A stretch of 64,000 bases of DNA, from assembly GCA_947095585.1 (NCBI GenBank), contig OX352763.1:117531908-117595907 (forward strand), given 5' to 3'. Numbering within the stretch: position 1 is the first letter of the stretch; each line of letters starts with the position of its first letter. The stretch is from Nephrocerus scutellatus. Its lineage: Eukaryota > Arthropoda > Insecta > Diptera > Pipunculidae. Below, one piece after another: positions 21,365-32,113 of this stretch. The notes beneath the pieces are model-generated. The model worked only from the letters and a program-made list of their open reading frames with translations, was not told where the DNA came from and did no database searches. The position numbers were made by a program, and so were the translations under genes.

Positions 21365-21640
21365 ATGCCAAACTGCATTTGGCCGACGTCAATTCGAAGC
21401 CGAAATCATGCGATTTGACGCCATTGGTTATGCGATTTCTTTTATGGGGCTATACGAAAGACTGTGATTATTTAGATAAAACTCAAAGCTTAGAGTACGT
21501 AAAAGGCAGCATTCGTCAAATTATGGGATCGACTGTTGCAATAGATCTCGAGGCGGCCATTAATATGATGTAGTGTTTCTCACAAAATGTCAAGGTCCAC
21601 CCTTCATAATGAAAAAACAATTTTATCAAAAATTTAATAT
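21365..21640 (+). pseudogene. Mariner-superfamily transposase C-terminal remnant
   Basis: The frame reads as WPxxxSKPKSCDLTPL then FLLWGYTKDCDYLDKTQSLE and VKGSIRQIM. This resembles the SCDLTPLDYFLWGYVKD segment near the C-terminus of many insect mariner/Tc-type transposases, which holds the third catalytic Asp. That Asp position is replaced here by VMR-like residues. Only the tail remains. It is distinct from the mariner at 47 kb. Confidence 0.5.
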
Positions 21641-21669
21641 TGGTACGTCTTTTTATTTACGATTACTTT

Positions 21670-22394
21670 TCAAACCACAACATGTATGACCCTATATTTA
21701 TGGCAAGACAAAGTGGGTCTGACAAAACTGTCTTTCCCAGGAGTTAATTTTTGCTCTGGTATTAGCCCAATCAGCTCCATAGAAGAGTTAAGCTGGACCT
21801 GAAAGGCGGTGTCTCGATCCAACAATCGCCAGACTAGTTTGACATTGTCGTGCTTGTCCAGCAATTCCACGACTGCATGACCAAGACCAATTTCGTTCAT
21901 CACAACTCTTCATTTTAAAATACAAGAATGCATTTCTATTAAAGGAGTAACTTACATCAAAGTTCGCCAGTTCACTGGTATAGATTTAGTCGATGCATTC
22001 AATTTCATTTTTTGCCCAACACAACTAACAATCCCTAAAATCCAACCTCAACAACCATGCATTTGGGCGATGGGCATTGCGCGTCGCGAGGAGAAAGAAC
22101 AACCATCACAGAAAATTGTTTTGATATCCGATATCTGGGATATTTCATTTCATCGCAGGCCATAATTTCGCTCAGATCAAAATACCAAAACATAAAGTAA
22201 AAGCGTAAATAATGGAGAGTGGCTCGCAGGTTAGCTCCTTTGCTGTCCTGTGTGCTGTGTATTTTGAACCTTTGTAGGTAAATATGTATCTCCAGCATTA
22301 CCAGCAGCTGGTCGTCTTCCTCTCCGTAGAGAAGCTCGATGAAAAATGTACGGCCGCAAAAATTAGCTGGCGCTTTGCTAAAGTCGCCTGCCAT
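21670..22394 (-). other. Candidate small gene or gene remnant, function unknown
   Basis: A 119-codon frame starts with ATG in a good context (CACATGGC) at 22394 and runs to 22035. A second frame, 21904-21670 (starting MNEIGLGHAVVELLDKHD), lies just downstream. An upstream piece (MKLNASTKSIPVNWRTL, about 22010-21953) could be spliced to it through a 48-base GTAAGT...AAG intron. I do not recognise the product. Part of the second frame (VELLDKHDNVKLVWRLLDRD) faintly resembles the end of a Tudor domain, which I would not press. It may be a pseudogene or chance. Confidence 0.25.
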
Positions 22395-22399
22395 GTGAG

Positions 22400-22830
22400 T
22401 GGAGGTGAAAGGAAAAGGAAGGAAAAGGGATAAGCATTTGTGTATTGCGGCGAGGCGAATAAAATCAATCCTTGCAAGTGTTTTTTTTTTTTAGATCTCT
22501 CTTGCAAATTTGGCGATTTTTGAAATGTTAATCAGATACTGTGGGGAGATTTCTGTCAATTACAGGAAATTGATGTACGCGGGTATGCGAGTATGTGTCG
22601 GTTTTGGTTTACATTTTAGCGAAGAATGTGGAGTAACATGTTCCATATATCGAATGTGGATTAAATTTTAATGAAAATTTGCATCGATTCAGGATAATTG
22701 TTTTCTTTGTAGTATATGTATTACAATGTAAATTCTAATTTTGTTCAATTATTTCTATAAAAAGATCACTAAAAAGTTTTGTTGCTTTGGTAAAGAGCTT
22801 AGGTAGTGAACGTTATGGAAAAGGCATAAT
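22400..22830. other. No recognisable feature
   Basis: AT-rich sequence between the candidate gene and the group II intron fragment. No bacterial or insect gene is recognised. Confidence 0.4.
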
Positions 22831-22834
22831 TATG

Positions 22835-23186
22835 TGTCATGTAGAGAGACGAACGCAAGCGAACCACTGATGAAGTGACAACGTCAAAACCAGGAAGTAG
22901 ACGTTAATCTGGGATAAACCCATCGGGAGCTTGTTTACTGGGTGGGTGGCGTCCGGCATAAAAGTGGCGTGAATCCATTTTAGGCTATTGCATGGAACTA
23001 CGCGATCCTGTCGTTTAAATGACAAGGAAGAAGACCAAAGAGCCGATCTCTGAGGATGAGAGAACCGATGCGAAAAACAGGGGCGGATCAGCTCGTAGTA
23101 GTAAAGAAGTTTCTGTAATAGAAATGGAGCGAAGGAGTTGAGTTATTTAGTTTAAATTATCTTGTCAACCGTAATGGGAGGAATTA
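22835..23186 (+). ncRNA. Bacterial group II intron ribozyme region (5' part), degraded
   Basis: The roughly 350 bases directly upstream of the RT ORF look like a group II intron RNA rather than insect DNA. GACGAACGCAAGCGAACC lies at about 22850, GGGATAAACCCATCGGGAGC at about 22911, a GGCGTCCGGCATAAAAGTGG segment at about 22945, and a GTTTCTGTAATAGAAATGG hairpin region at about 23108. It is directly followed by a Shine-Dalgarno and the intron-encoded protein, the normal order in bacteria, where the ORF sits in domain IV. Domains V and VI are not found downstream. The exact 5' end was not determined. Confidence 0.6.
23176..23181 (+). promoter_or_regulatory. Shine-Dalgarno-like GGGAGG before group II RT
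   Basis: GGGAGG lies five bases before the ATG at 23187. It is a normal bacterial ribosome-binding site, with no expected role in an insect nucleus. It supports a bacterial origin of the fragment. Confidence 0.75.
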
Positions 23187-23570
23187 ATGAATAAAACAAA
23201 GTCTTTTGATATACCGAAGCAACTTATTTGGAGAGCTTATAAACAAGTATCGAAAAATAAAGGTGCTGCGGGTGTAGATGAGGTCTCGATAACAAAGTTT
23301 GAAGAAAATCTAAAAGATAACTTGTACAAACTATGGGATCGGATGTCATCCGGAAGTTATTTCAGTAAAAGCTGTTGCAATACCGAAAGATAAGGGAGGA
23401 CAAAGAACTTTATGTGTTCCTTCAGTGTCCGACAGGATAGCACAAACAGCCGCTACTATGTATCTCGAACTGATAGAAGAGCCTAAATTTCACGAGGATT
23501 CATATGCTTTTAGACCAAATAAGTCTGCATTGGAAGCGGGATATACAGCACGGAAGAGATGTTGTATATC
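23187..23570 (+). pseudogene. Group II intron reverse transcriptase (ltrA-like), N-terminal fragment, frameshifted
   Basis: From the ATG the frame encodes SFDIPKQLIWRAYKQV, NKGAAGVDEVSI and DNLYKLWDRMSSGSYF. This is the start of a bacterial group II intron-encoded RT, covering the RT0/RT1 region. A small deletion near 23360 shifts the frame. The match goes on in the next frame with VAIPKDKGGQRTLCVPS, SDRIAQTAATMYLE, KFHEDSYAFRPNKSALEA and ARKRC, and ends at about 23566. The YADD active site, maturase and endonuclease domains are absent. The family is bacterial or organellar; the closest source is inferred to be an insect endosymbiont (Wolbachia or Rickettsia type). Flanking DNA is insect. The piece is dead but only lightly decayed. 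Confidence 0.85.
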
Positions 23571-23574
23571 TCCA

Positions 23575-24080
23575 GGGAAACTCGGAGTAGCGGTAGCGAA
23601 GTACGACATGGTCAAAACAGAGGTAGGTACTCGGCCAGTGTGTTTGAAGAGGCCTCGATTGAATAACAGAAGCTCGGACAAAAGTAGTCAGTAAATGCCA
23701 AGTAATCAAAACAGAGGAATTTATTGATTACGAACGGCGGAGCATCTAGGGCGTTCGTATAGCACAGAACCAGCTCGGGGTAGCTAGTGAATGCAACGTG
23801 AACAAAGCAGAGGCTACACAGCTAATATGCGGTTTGCACGTCTGGATCATTCCTGTAGAACAAGGCCAGCTGGGGTATTTAGCAAATACAACATGCTCGG
23901 AAAAGAGGTACTCGTTAGACTACCACAAAATAACAATAATTTGCTTTCGTGATTAACTACAAGAGGAGAAGATTTGTTCGGAAGGAACACGATCTTAAAT
24001 CGAAACAGTCGAACCGGGACGATTCGGTATAGTCAACTAGTAAAACATAACCAGAAAACAGCTAGTTACACTAAACTATA
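23575..24080. repeat. Degenerate repeat next to the group II fragment
   Basis: Related stretches occur at about 23585 (GGAGTAGCGGTAGCGAAGTA then AAAACAGAGGTA), 23776 (GGGGTAGCTAGTGAATGCAA then AAAGCAGAGGCTA) and 23873 (GGGGTATTTAGCAAATACAA then AAAAGAGGTA). The spacing is about 100-190 bases. I do not recognise the origin. It could be either insect or bacterial. Confidence 0.4.
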
Positions 24081-24189
24081 ATTTTTTTTAGCAAAAGGTG
24101 TTCGTTCATAATGAACGGTGCTTAGCGTTAGCTAAGCCTACCAGGAAGATGTCACCTAGCGATTGTGATAGGAGACAGATATCATCGGC

Positions 24190-25250
24190 ATATTCCAGGT
24201 CTTCTAGGCTAGACCTTGATATATCGCATGCAATGTTCGCGTAGTTAACTCGACGTCGGCTTGAAGGAGTTCTGCGTAGATATTGTCATTGCCTGCTGTT
24301 TTACCAGATTGCAGTGAACGAATTGTTGTCCTTATCTCATCCAACGAAGGAGTAGTGACGCTGATGTTCGGAAGCCTATTAGGGTGCATATGTGAGTTGA
24401 TGGACATGCCTGGCGAAGTACAATTCAAAACATTCTTAAAATGTTCTGTCCAGCGGGTTAATTGTTGTTCCTCCATAACTATCAAAGAGCCGTCTATTGC
24501 CTTAACGGGGTTGTGGATGTGGAGTTTCTTGTTGGCGAGCTTACGAGCCAGTTGGTAGACTATGCTGTATTGTCTACTATCAGCGGCTTGCTGTGCTTAT
24601 GTTGCGATGTCGCTTAGCCATGCTCCTTTGTCGTTCCTAACTGAACAGCCAACTTGCCGCCAGTCCAGATCCCTATACTTCCGCGCTAATGCGCTTCGCA
24701 CGGCACCTGTGGCCGCGTTTAACTCCACTTTGATGGATTGGCGTTCACGAATGGTGTTCCATGTGCTATCTGATATCCATTCTTTTCTAGTTTTGTCGGG
24801 ATAACCTTAAACGGTGAGGCCGTATACGCATTTACTGTTTTCTCCCATTTAGACTCTAGGGTTTGGGGCGCTGTATCTTAGAGAGAGACTGTTGTATGCG
24901 AGATACATATTGCAGTTTAACATCTGGGTCTTTCAGTGCTGCTGCAGCCGGCTTTCTCGTTGTTTGACTTTGTGTGGTTGAGTGGACCGCGAGCGTCAAT
25001 CGCACACTGCCAACCACAAGGAGGTGCTCGCTGTAGACGTTTGCTGCTCTTTGGGTTCTAACGTCCAGCATTGATGATCGCCACTTGCGGCTTATAGCGA
25101 TGTGATCAATCTGGTTGTTGTACATGTGATCAGGAGAGGTCCAGGTGGCTTTGTGAATGTTTTTGTGGGGAAAAATTGTGCCTCCAATGATTAGGTTGCG
25201 ACGAGAACATAGATCAGCAAACCATTCACCGTTGTCATTCATAATTCATT
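24190..25250 (-). pseudogene. RTE-type LINE, endonuclease end plus RT start
   Basis: On the minus strand, 25242-24856 encodes the C-terminal half of the endonuclease: NDNGEWFADLCSRRNLIIGG, NNQIDHIAISRKWRSSMLDV and SEHLLVVGSVRL, close to the same region of the intact 32.8-kb element. After a gap the frame at 24485-24204 gives LTRWTEHFKNVLNC, TPSLDEIRTTIRSLQSGK and AGNDNIYAELLQ, the beginning of RT. The catalytic RT motifs A-C are absent. It is a truncated relative of the 32.8-kb copy in the opposite orientation. Confidence 0.75.
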
Positions 25251-25254
25251 CATT

Positions 25255-26270
25255 CATTCAATTCATGTTCCCAAAACTACGAGTGCTAACCTCTTCCAAT
25301 TTTTTTGGCCATGAAGCTGATAATTTGCCCCTGATGATGATGAAAATGCCTCAATATTCTGTTCACAATATTTAAGGACTAATCAGAATGCAGATATATT
25401 GCAATGCAAACTAACCAACACGAATCGGTAAGTTCCCCTCATAATTACCATTTAATGGTGGAACAAATTGTTCTCATCCTTTAATAAAACTTTTGAAAAT
25501 TATTAAATAAAAACGAAAATCATGTTTGACATCCATCGGCTTTAAATCTCACCCTCCCAGCCACCTCCATGACAATAGTAATAAAAAAGAAGAATTCAAT
25601 GCTTCGCTCACGAACCAAACAGCAAGCAATTCAATTACAACTTTTTTAATAACAAACCTCAGTTGAAGGTTCGAAATTTAAAAAAAAAAAAAACAACAAC
25701 GACAACTAAAAAACCAACTAACCACACAATCGGTGCATCTGCCTATTTGGTGTCTATGAAGTGAGTGAGTGGACTATTTTGCATGGCACATTGATGTGCT
25801 CATCAAACGAATTAATTCAATGGACGGTGACTGTGACTGTGACGACAACCAACAACAACTGATGTCCCCGTGTAACAACGAAGAATCACAAATCATGAAT
25901 TTCCTTGCAGTTGAAATTCTCTTCTATTAATGAAGTAACAAATGCTCAGCATACCCCGCCCACCATTCGTTCGTCCACCACCAGCCCAACTATTGCCGCC
26001 GACGATTTGTGATGGTTTTGCATGCATGCGATAATCAAAAACTTTACGCCCCATTTGTGGCCAGAGTTGAGAATGATGACGACCGACGATGAGTGTAACC
26101 GGATTGCGTGACAGCTCAAATTGTAGGAAGACAAAGTACATAGATATGTACTATAACGCGTTAAGAGATACAAAGGCGCCAATAGTTGTTGGTATGTTTC
26201 GGTGACAGTGGCGAAGTCATCAATGTTCGCGATGATATGGGTACAATGGTACCACGAGATTATTTTCGGA
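25255..26270. other. No recognisable feature
   Basis: AT-rich, with a poly-A tract at 25680-25692. The open frames at 25893-26284 on the minus strand overlap in two frames and show no domain. Confidence 0.4.
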
Positions 26271-26279
26271 TATTCGGCT

Positions 26280-27260
26280 GTCAACCTATTTCATTTATGC
26301 TCGACCAATCGGTCCTAGTGTGTCGCACTGGGGGAGGTATGTTCTCCCTTCTTTCCCTTTCAGAAAGGTGTCCCTCAAGATACAATTCTAGGTACACTGC
26401 TTTTTTCTGACCGTATGAAGTAATGACCTTAATGATATCCATTACTGGGCTAACGATAACAATCACGAGATTAACCCCTCTAAGATTCAGCCTATGGCAT
26501 TATATCGTAATCCAATTTACCACCTGCTTCATCCAATTATCCTTAATGGAATGTTTGTGCAGTTTACTCAGAGTCTCAAGAGCTTGGGTTTCGTACTTGA
26601 CGAGACATAATCTTGGGATTGTCACGTCAATACTATTATTTCTAGAGTCTGACGCTGTTTTACATAAACTCTACATAGTCAAGGATTTACTTGCGTTGCA
26701 ACTTCGTTGCAGATTTGTCAACTCTTCTATGGTTAGTTTGCGCAGGTTGAAGGTCTGCTTTTTAATTCATGCATTAGGTTAATTTTCTCGCTCAAACTGT
26801 GCAACCATATTTCTCGTCTGGCGTTCGAGTTTTGGGGAATTACTTTTTCAAATTTCTTGAAACTTAGAACTGTTGTGTTTTTGCTCAAATGTAATGTCAC
26901 GATGTCGTCCATCCAATCTATTAGCCCACTTCATGATTGGCCAGACTTTGAGAACTAGGCCCTCATTATTCCGACTCACACCTTCAACATTATGGACACA
27001 TCGCTTACTGTCAGTGCCCATCGTCAATGGAATTCCTTACCACAAGCTGTCAGGGAGTGAGTCAAAGGACCATTTCCTCTTTTGCTAAACAATGCCGTAC
27101 TCTCTTCAACCAAACTCCAACTTTAGCTTGTTTCTAACTGCCGTTTTGTTTGTTTGACAATTGGATGTAGCTTTAGTTTTCTTTTAGGCGCTTCAATTAT
27201 TTGTCATTGCTGTTATAGTCGTCGTATAATGGAGTGAACATTATTATTTTACATATCTTA
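26280..27260 (+). pseudogene. Jockey/CR1-type LINE RT and C-terminal remnant
   Basis: FQKGVPQDTILGTLLFSDR (about 26360-26415) is a decayed motif B. Thumb-region sequence ELGFVLDETxSWDCHVN follows near 26580-26625, and the C-terminal signature LIIPTHTFNIMDTS then SAHRQWNSLP (about 26965-27045) ends the coding part. Stops occur every few tens of codons. The 3' untranslated part ends in ATAGTCGTCGTATAATGGAG (about 27214), a motif also seen near 32500. It has the same design as the copy at 1.3-1.8 kb. Confidence 0.65.
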
Positions 27261-27299
27261 GTAAATTACTTTCATACGAATTGATGTGATTAGTTAGAT

Positions 27300-28800
27300 T
27301 AATTATGCTAGGGTGCTAACGCAGGCCAAAATGACTAGTGAGAAAGCTCACCAGCTTTCTGATGCTTTCCTTGTCTAGATAAAGGATTTCCTTGTAGGAA
27401 AAGGACCTGATTAACCGTTTGTATTGCCTGGGATATTATCCCAATGGGCCAGACGAAATCTACCTTCACACTTATTAATCATTGCTGTGGTGGTAGCCCA
27501 GTTGACATCACAGTAAGGTTCCGGTCCCTGGTGAACAGCGACCCAACCGAGTTTTACCCTGTTAAGCCCTGCCAGGGATTGCAGTACATCATATCAGCAT
27601 TTAATTGATTTAGAATCCATTATGTTGGACGATAGCGCTTTCAGGGCGGCTTGACTATCTGAAAAGATATTAATCGTAGCGCCTCTAATACCCTTACTAA
27701 GGGTAATCCTAGCGCAGACCTCAATGGCATGAAGTTCAGCTTGGTATACAGTGGGACTCATACCCATTGGTATCGACACTTTGGTGTTAGGTCCGAATAC
27801 CCCAGTTCCCACTCCAGACTACATCTTCGATCCGTCTGTGTAACATATTAGACCTCTATCGTCCAGTGCGGGAACATCATTAGACCAGATTGTCCGGTCC
27901 AATATTTTAACCCTTAAATAATCTGCGGAAACAGTACTCCCAGGCCATGGTGTCAGGGATAGTGCAAAACATGTATCTTTCGGTAATTAGCTCAGGTGTA
28001 CCACGTAGTCACCTGGTGTGTACCCATCTTCTAGTTGCAGCTTAATAGCGCATCTAGCGGCCGCCTTCCGAATGAAGATTGGCAGGGCTAAAAGTCCTAC
28101 AACAGCTTCTAACGCAGTCGTTATTCCTGGACAGGCAACTCTTTGTAGCTTCTGAAGCTTAATTACCGTTGTCCGTTCAAAAACATTCCGCCACCATATG
28201 ATGGCCACGTACGTGATTGGTCTCACCATCATAGAGTACATGCAATGTATCATTTTAGGATTAAGACCCCAAGTTCTGCCGTAGAGGCGTAGAGGCGTGA
28301 CATGTTCGATGGTGGACTTGATATGGGAATTCCAGTTTATTCGTTTATTAAGGATGACTCCGACATATTTAACCTCACTGGAATACTCTAATGCAGTGCC
28401 TTTTATGATTATAGGTCCCAACTCGGACAGTGTTCGTTTCGTGAAAGGCACTAGAACGGTTTTGCAACGATTAATGGAAAGTCCTTCTCCCTCGATACCT
28501 CTGCTACTGATTGCTCTTGTAACTGAGTCGCAGCCAGTGTTATCGAAAGCACCCTCAATGTCAAGGAAAGCACACACAGAGCTAATTCTATGGAACCAAA
28601 AGTTCCTTCTACCTTTTTAACTAGATAGTGAAGGGCGCCCTCTGTGCTTTTACATTTCCTGTATGCAAACTGGGCTGGACGTATCTAGCCCGCTCTGATA
28701 TGAACATCAATAAGTCTCTCCATAATTTTAAGAACAACTGATGTTAGACCAGGTATACGGAATGTAACCCCAGTTGTAGCTGGCTCTGAATAAAGTAATC
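27300..28800 (-). pseudogene. I/LOA-type LINE, RT plus RNase H, with in-frame RT deletion
   Basis: On the minus strand the pieces are ERLIDVHIRAG and RPAQFAYRKCKSTEGALHYL (28740-28630), then a 196-codon open frame (28577-27987) with CAFLDIEGAFDNTG (motif A). This passes directly into GLSINRCKTVLVPFTKR and EVKYVGVILNKRINWNSHI, so motif B and the YADD active site have been deleted without breaking the frame. RNase H follows: CYTDGSKM (about 27840), YQAELHAIEV and FSDSQAALKAL (27760-27630), which supply the first three acidic residues. A stop directly after SKM breaks it. It is non-functional and the best preserved RNase H in the window. Confidence 0.8.
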
Positions 28801-28809
28801 AAACCCGGA

Positions 28810-31140
28810 AGGATGAGTTCGAGTGCCGATGCGAAGAGAATTAAAAAATTCACTCATTGCCAAGCCCCATTTTAAATTAAATCTCTGTAGGATTGCTATT
28901 TGGGACAACGATCGACAAATGATACATAGGTCGAAAGAAGTCGTTTGTTGGTTGGTTGTTTGTTAGTAGGCTTGTATGTTAGTTAAGTTTAAAATTTCTT
29001 AAAACCCTCAGGCTGTTAGCCATCCGCCGTCACTGGCAGAACTTACCGTCACCATAATTGGAAGCGATCATTATTTTAAAGAATTCAAACTTTCCTGCTT
29101 TGCATTGATGACTTCTGCTGCATTGGTGAAATTTTTCTTATGCAATAGTCATTGGATTCGTATGGAAATTCATAGTTGTCTTATGCTTAGGTCCGCGTAG
29201 GCTTAAACAACAACGAGGACAACTTCCTTTGGGGAACAAAAATTACTTAATATATGGGAATTCCTTTTGTATTTTTGCTTTTTTTGCCCATTCCCGAATG
29301 TAAAGTCAAGCTACACGACGACTTAACCAAGAAATTCGTAAATGTTAACAACTTTCTTATCCTTCATCCTTGTGTCATCGTTGTTGTGTTCCACCAGGAA
29401 ATGCGACCGGTGACCGACGGCGCGATTGCAACGCGGGCGAGTAGGCAAATTCCTTTTAACTGAAGACAGTGAGCGAGTGTACCTTACCTTTGCTTTGAAT
29501 GACAAAAAAGCAAAAGTTTTCACGACTTTTTTGAAAGTTTGTTTTTTTTTTGTTTTTTTTTTTCTTTTAAAAAAAAACTGAAATGCCGCATTCATTTGTT
29601 GTGTGATTATTTTACAGAGCGCAATGCAGTCGCAATTGTAGTTAGTTGATTGATGTCGTCCTTTGTTAATCCTTCCCAAAGAAGACGACATCAGGTCTGC
29701 TGTTAAATTGATAAAACTTCGAAGACATAATCGGTTAAATCGGTGCGCAGATATAAACCACCTTCCACAATTGTCAACCCCACAAACTGACATAATTTGA
29801 GTCTGGCAAAAACCGCAGCTCAATACATTTTGTTGCTAACGATTCTGCACGCCCATTACTAATTGAAGTTTAAGGAGAGGTTGAGTTTTCATTGATACAA
29901 AAGATGATGACGATGGTGGTCACCTCAAAAATAAACCCTTACTTATTGCCACTTCATCTTCTCTTGACTTTGGTGATTTAAGTGGCAGTCGTTTCTATTT
30001 TTTTATTCCTGCCGAGATGACAAACTAACAAACAAACTTGCCAAGGTCAAGAGAGTGCTCATATCGGTTGTCTTTCGCGGTGACAAAGGACTTTTGACCA
30101 GGACATCATCATAGCCAGCCTGCAAACTTGCTGAAGCATTGATATTAAATAAATTTCTGGTTATTTTGGAACGTCGCATGGTTTCACATCTACTTTCACT
30201 TTCCATCTTCAACACAGGTGCAAAAAGTACCATTTTCATGGAACTAATTGTGCATTTCTGTGCTCCCATCAGTAATGAGAAAGAGAAATTTTCATTTCTC
30301 TTTGATCTGTAGGCAGATGATGAGGAGATAAAAAAAATCCAGCAAAACAAAGCGGACGAAGAAAAATATATAATTATGGTCAATAAAGGGATATAATTAA
30401 AATATCCCCATTCAGCCCAAACGAAGGGTAGATTAAATGTATATTGTGGTGCAACTTGTTATTCACTCGGAATCGGAGCATCGCTTTATTGACCAACCAG
30501 AACGCCTACAACAACAATGGTTGGATGCTGTGGTGCATAATAAACCATTTGTTGCTTTAACTCCAGCTACTGTAGTTGTCATTCCAATTGAAAAGCCTCA
30601 CGACTAACCAACCAACCTCACAGCAAACAAAATCACCCCACCAGCAGCCATAAATTTTCCCCAGGACACACCATACACTCACTCATAAAATGTGCATATC
30701 CATCCGATAATCTGATTTTCATCCCAACTCGATGGCATTTTGTCAAGCTACGATGTTGCCCATTATATATGCAGCATCGAAAGTTGACGGGTTGGCTGGC
30801 TTTTGGCTTTTTAGCTTTTCACTTTCACAATTAGGTATTTACCTTTGGTTTGCTTGATGGAGTCCTTAATTGTGATTTGGATTTCCTGTTCAATTTCACA
30901 AGCAATGATAAGTTTCGGTGATAAGCAATGAACATGGGCGGATTTGTGACAACTTTCGGCCAATTTTTTTTCTTCAAAATTTAATCCAATTGCTTTAAAG
31001 TTTTGTGCTTCAATCCAAAAAGTAATAAAATATTTGGCGGAACAGACTAGCTTGTCATGACTATTCGTGCTACGAGATTTAGACTTTTGTAAACAAGTGG
31101 AAGAGACCTTCAATTTAAAGCTAAGATAGTAAAGCGAGCT
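28810..31140. other. No recognisable feature
   Basis: About 2.3 kb without a mobile-element or gene signature. Open frames such as 29323-29823 minus are low complexity (lysine and poly-T driven), and 30003-30383 minus shows only a hydrophobic serine-rich stretch. It may be intron sequence. Confidence 0.4.
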
Positions 31141-31211
31141 TATCAGCTGGCCATTATTTCTTAAAAAAACTTTTTGTTTTAAAAAAACCTGTCTTTTTTT
31201 TTAATAAAAAC

Positions 31212-31440
31212 AAGGGTTATAGTCGTATCTTAGTCCTACATATCGAATTTCATACGAATCGGTAGAGAAATTGCTTGGTCAACAAAATTCCAGAAGCTAT
31301 TGACCAGATTTCCATAGGAACAAGTCTTATAGTCGCATCTTGGTCCTACATACCGAATTTCATACGAATCGTTTGAGAAATGCCTTGGTCCACAAAATTC
31401 CTGACCCTAGTGGTCAAATCCCAGAATTTCCATAAAAAAC
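31212..31440. repeat. Tandem repeat, 110-bp unit, 2 copies
   Basis: TTATAGTCGTATCTTAGTCC at about 31217 recurs with small changes at 31327. Each is followed by CGAATTTCATACGAATCG and GCTTGGTC-ACAAAATTCC. Confidence 0.85.
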
Positions 31441-31464
31441 TTTTTTTAAAAAAAAATTAATTTT

Positions 31465-31535
31465 TTTACACGCGCCACACATGCCTCACACGAGCCACAC
31501 GCGCCACGCAGGCCTCACGTGACACGCGCCCCACA
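31465..31535. repeat. GC-rich CACACGCGCC minisatellite
   Basis: Short repeats of CACGCGCCACAC and CCTCACACGAG. A reversed, similar motif (GTCGCGTGTGAAACGTG) ends the repeat units at 49.9-50.1 kb. Confidence 0.6.
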
Positions 31536-31569
31536 TTTCACAATTGTTCACTAAATTCTGACTAGTAGA

Positions 31570-32113
31570 AGCAGAGCGATAAATCGGCTCAAAAATAATA
31601 AGGCCCCGGGATCAGATGGTATCCCAGCGGAGCTTATTAAAACAGGAGTGCCCGCAATACACCAAACAATTCATTAACTACCAGTACCAGTGCTCACATA
31701 TGGATCCGAGACTTGGGTGCTTAGCACAAAGTATTGTGACCTCTTAGCCACGTTCGAGAGAAAAGTCTAACGCAGCATTGTTGGCCCCGTATGTGAGGAA
31801 GGACGATTCCGGACACTCTATAAGGATGAGATCTACGAGCGTTACCGCTCGGTAGGCTCCGGTAGTCAGGACACCCAGCTCGTATGAGCGAAGAAGATCC
31901 TGCTCGGAAAGTCCTTTGCGGTAGGATTATGGAGGACGACAGCGATGCCGGTCAAGCCTACGCTGGAAGGTAGGCGCAGACTAGGACGGCCTACGCTAGA
32001 GAAGGACGCCCAGAGTTTAGGGATGCCAAACTGGATGACATCGGCTCAAAATCGGGACCGGTGGAGACACTGGACCGGACCCCGGTTGTAGAGCCAAATA
32101 TGATGATAATGAA
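31570..32113 (+). pseudogene. RTE-type LINE with internal deletion
   Basis: DRLKNNKAPGSDGIPAELIKTGVP (read in parts, about 31580-31650) is the start of RT. It is joined almost directly to the C-terminal part VLTYGSETWVLSTKY (about 31690-31735), then LATFERKV, VGPVCEEGRFRTLYKDEIYE and PTLEGRRRLGRPTLEKDAQ. About the whole RT core is missing. The end CCCGGTTGTAGAGCCAAATA then TGATGATAATGAA (32081-32113) is a shared 3' tail also found at 39.5 and 63.7 kb. Confidence 0.75.

Noticed and set aside
24204..24804. Plus-strand frames of 80-91 codons.
   Set aside because: They are the antisense shadow of the RTE-type LINE on the minus strand.
29323..29823. 166-codon minus-strand open frame.
   Set aside because: Much of it is lysine- and phenylalanine-rich low-complexity sequence from poly-T tracts; no domain or good start context.
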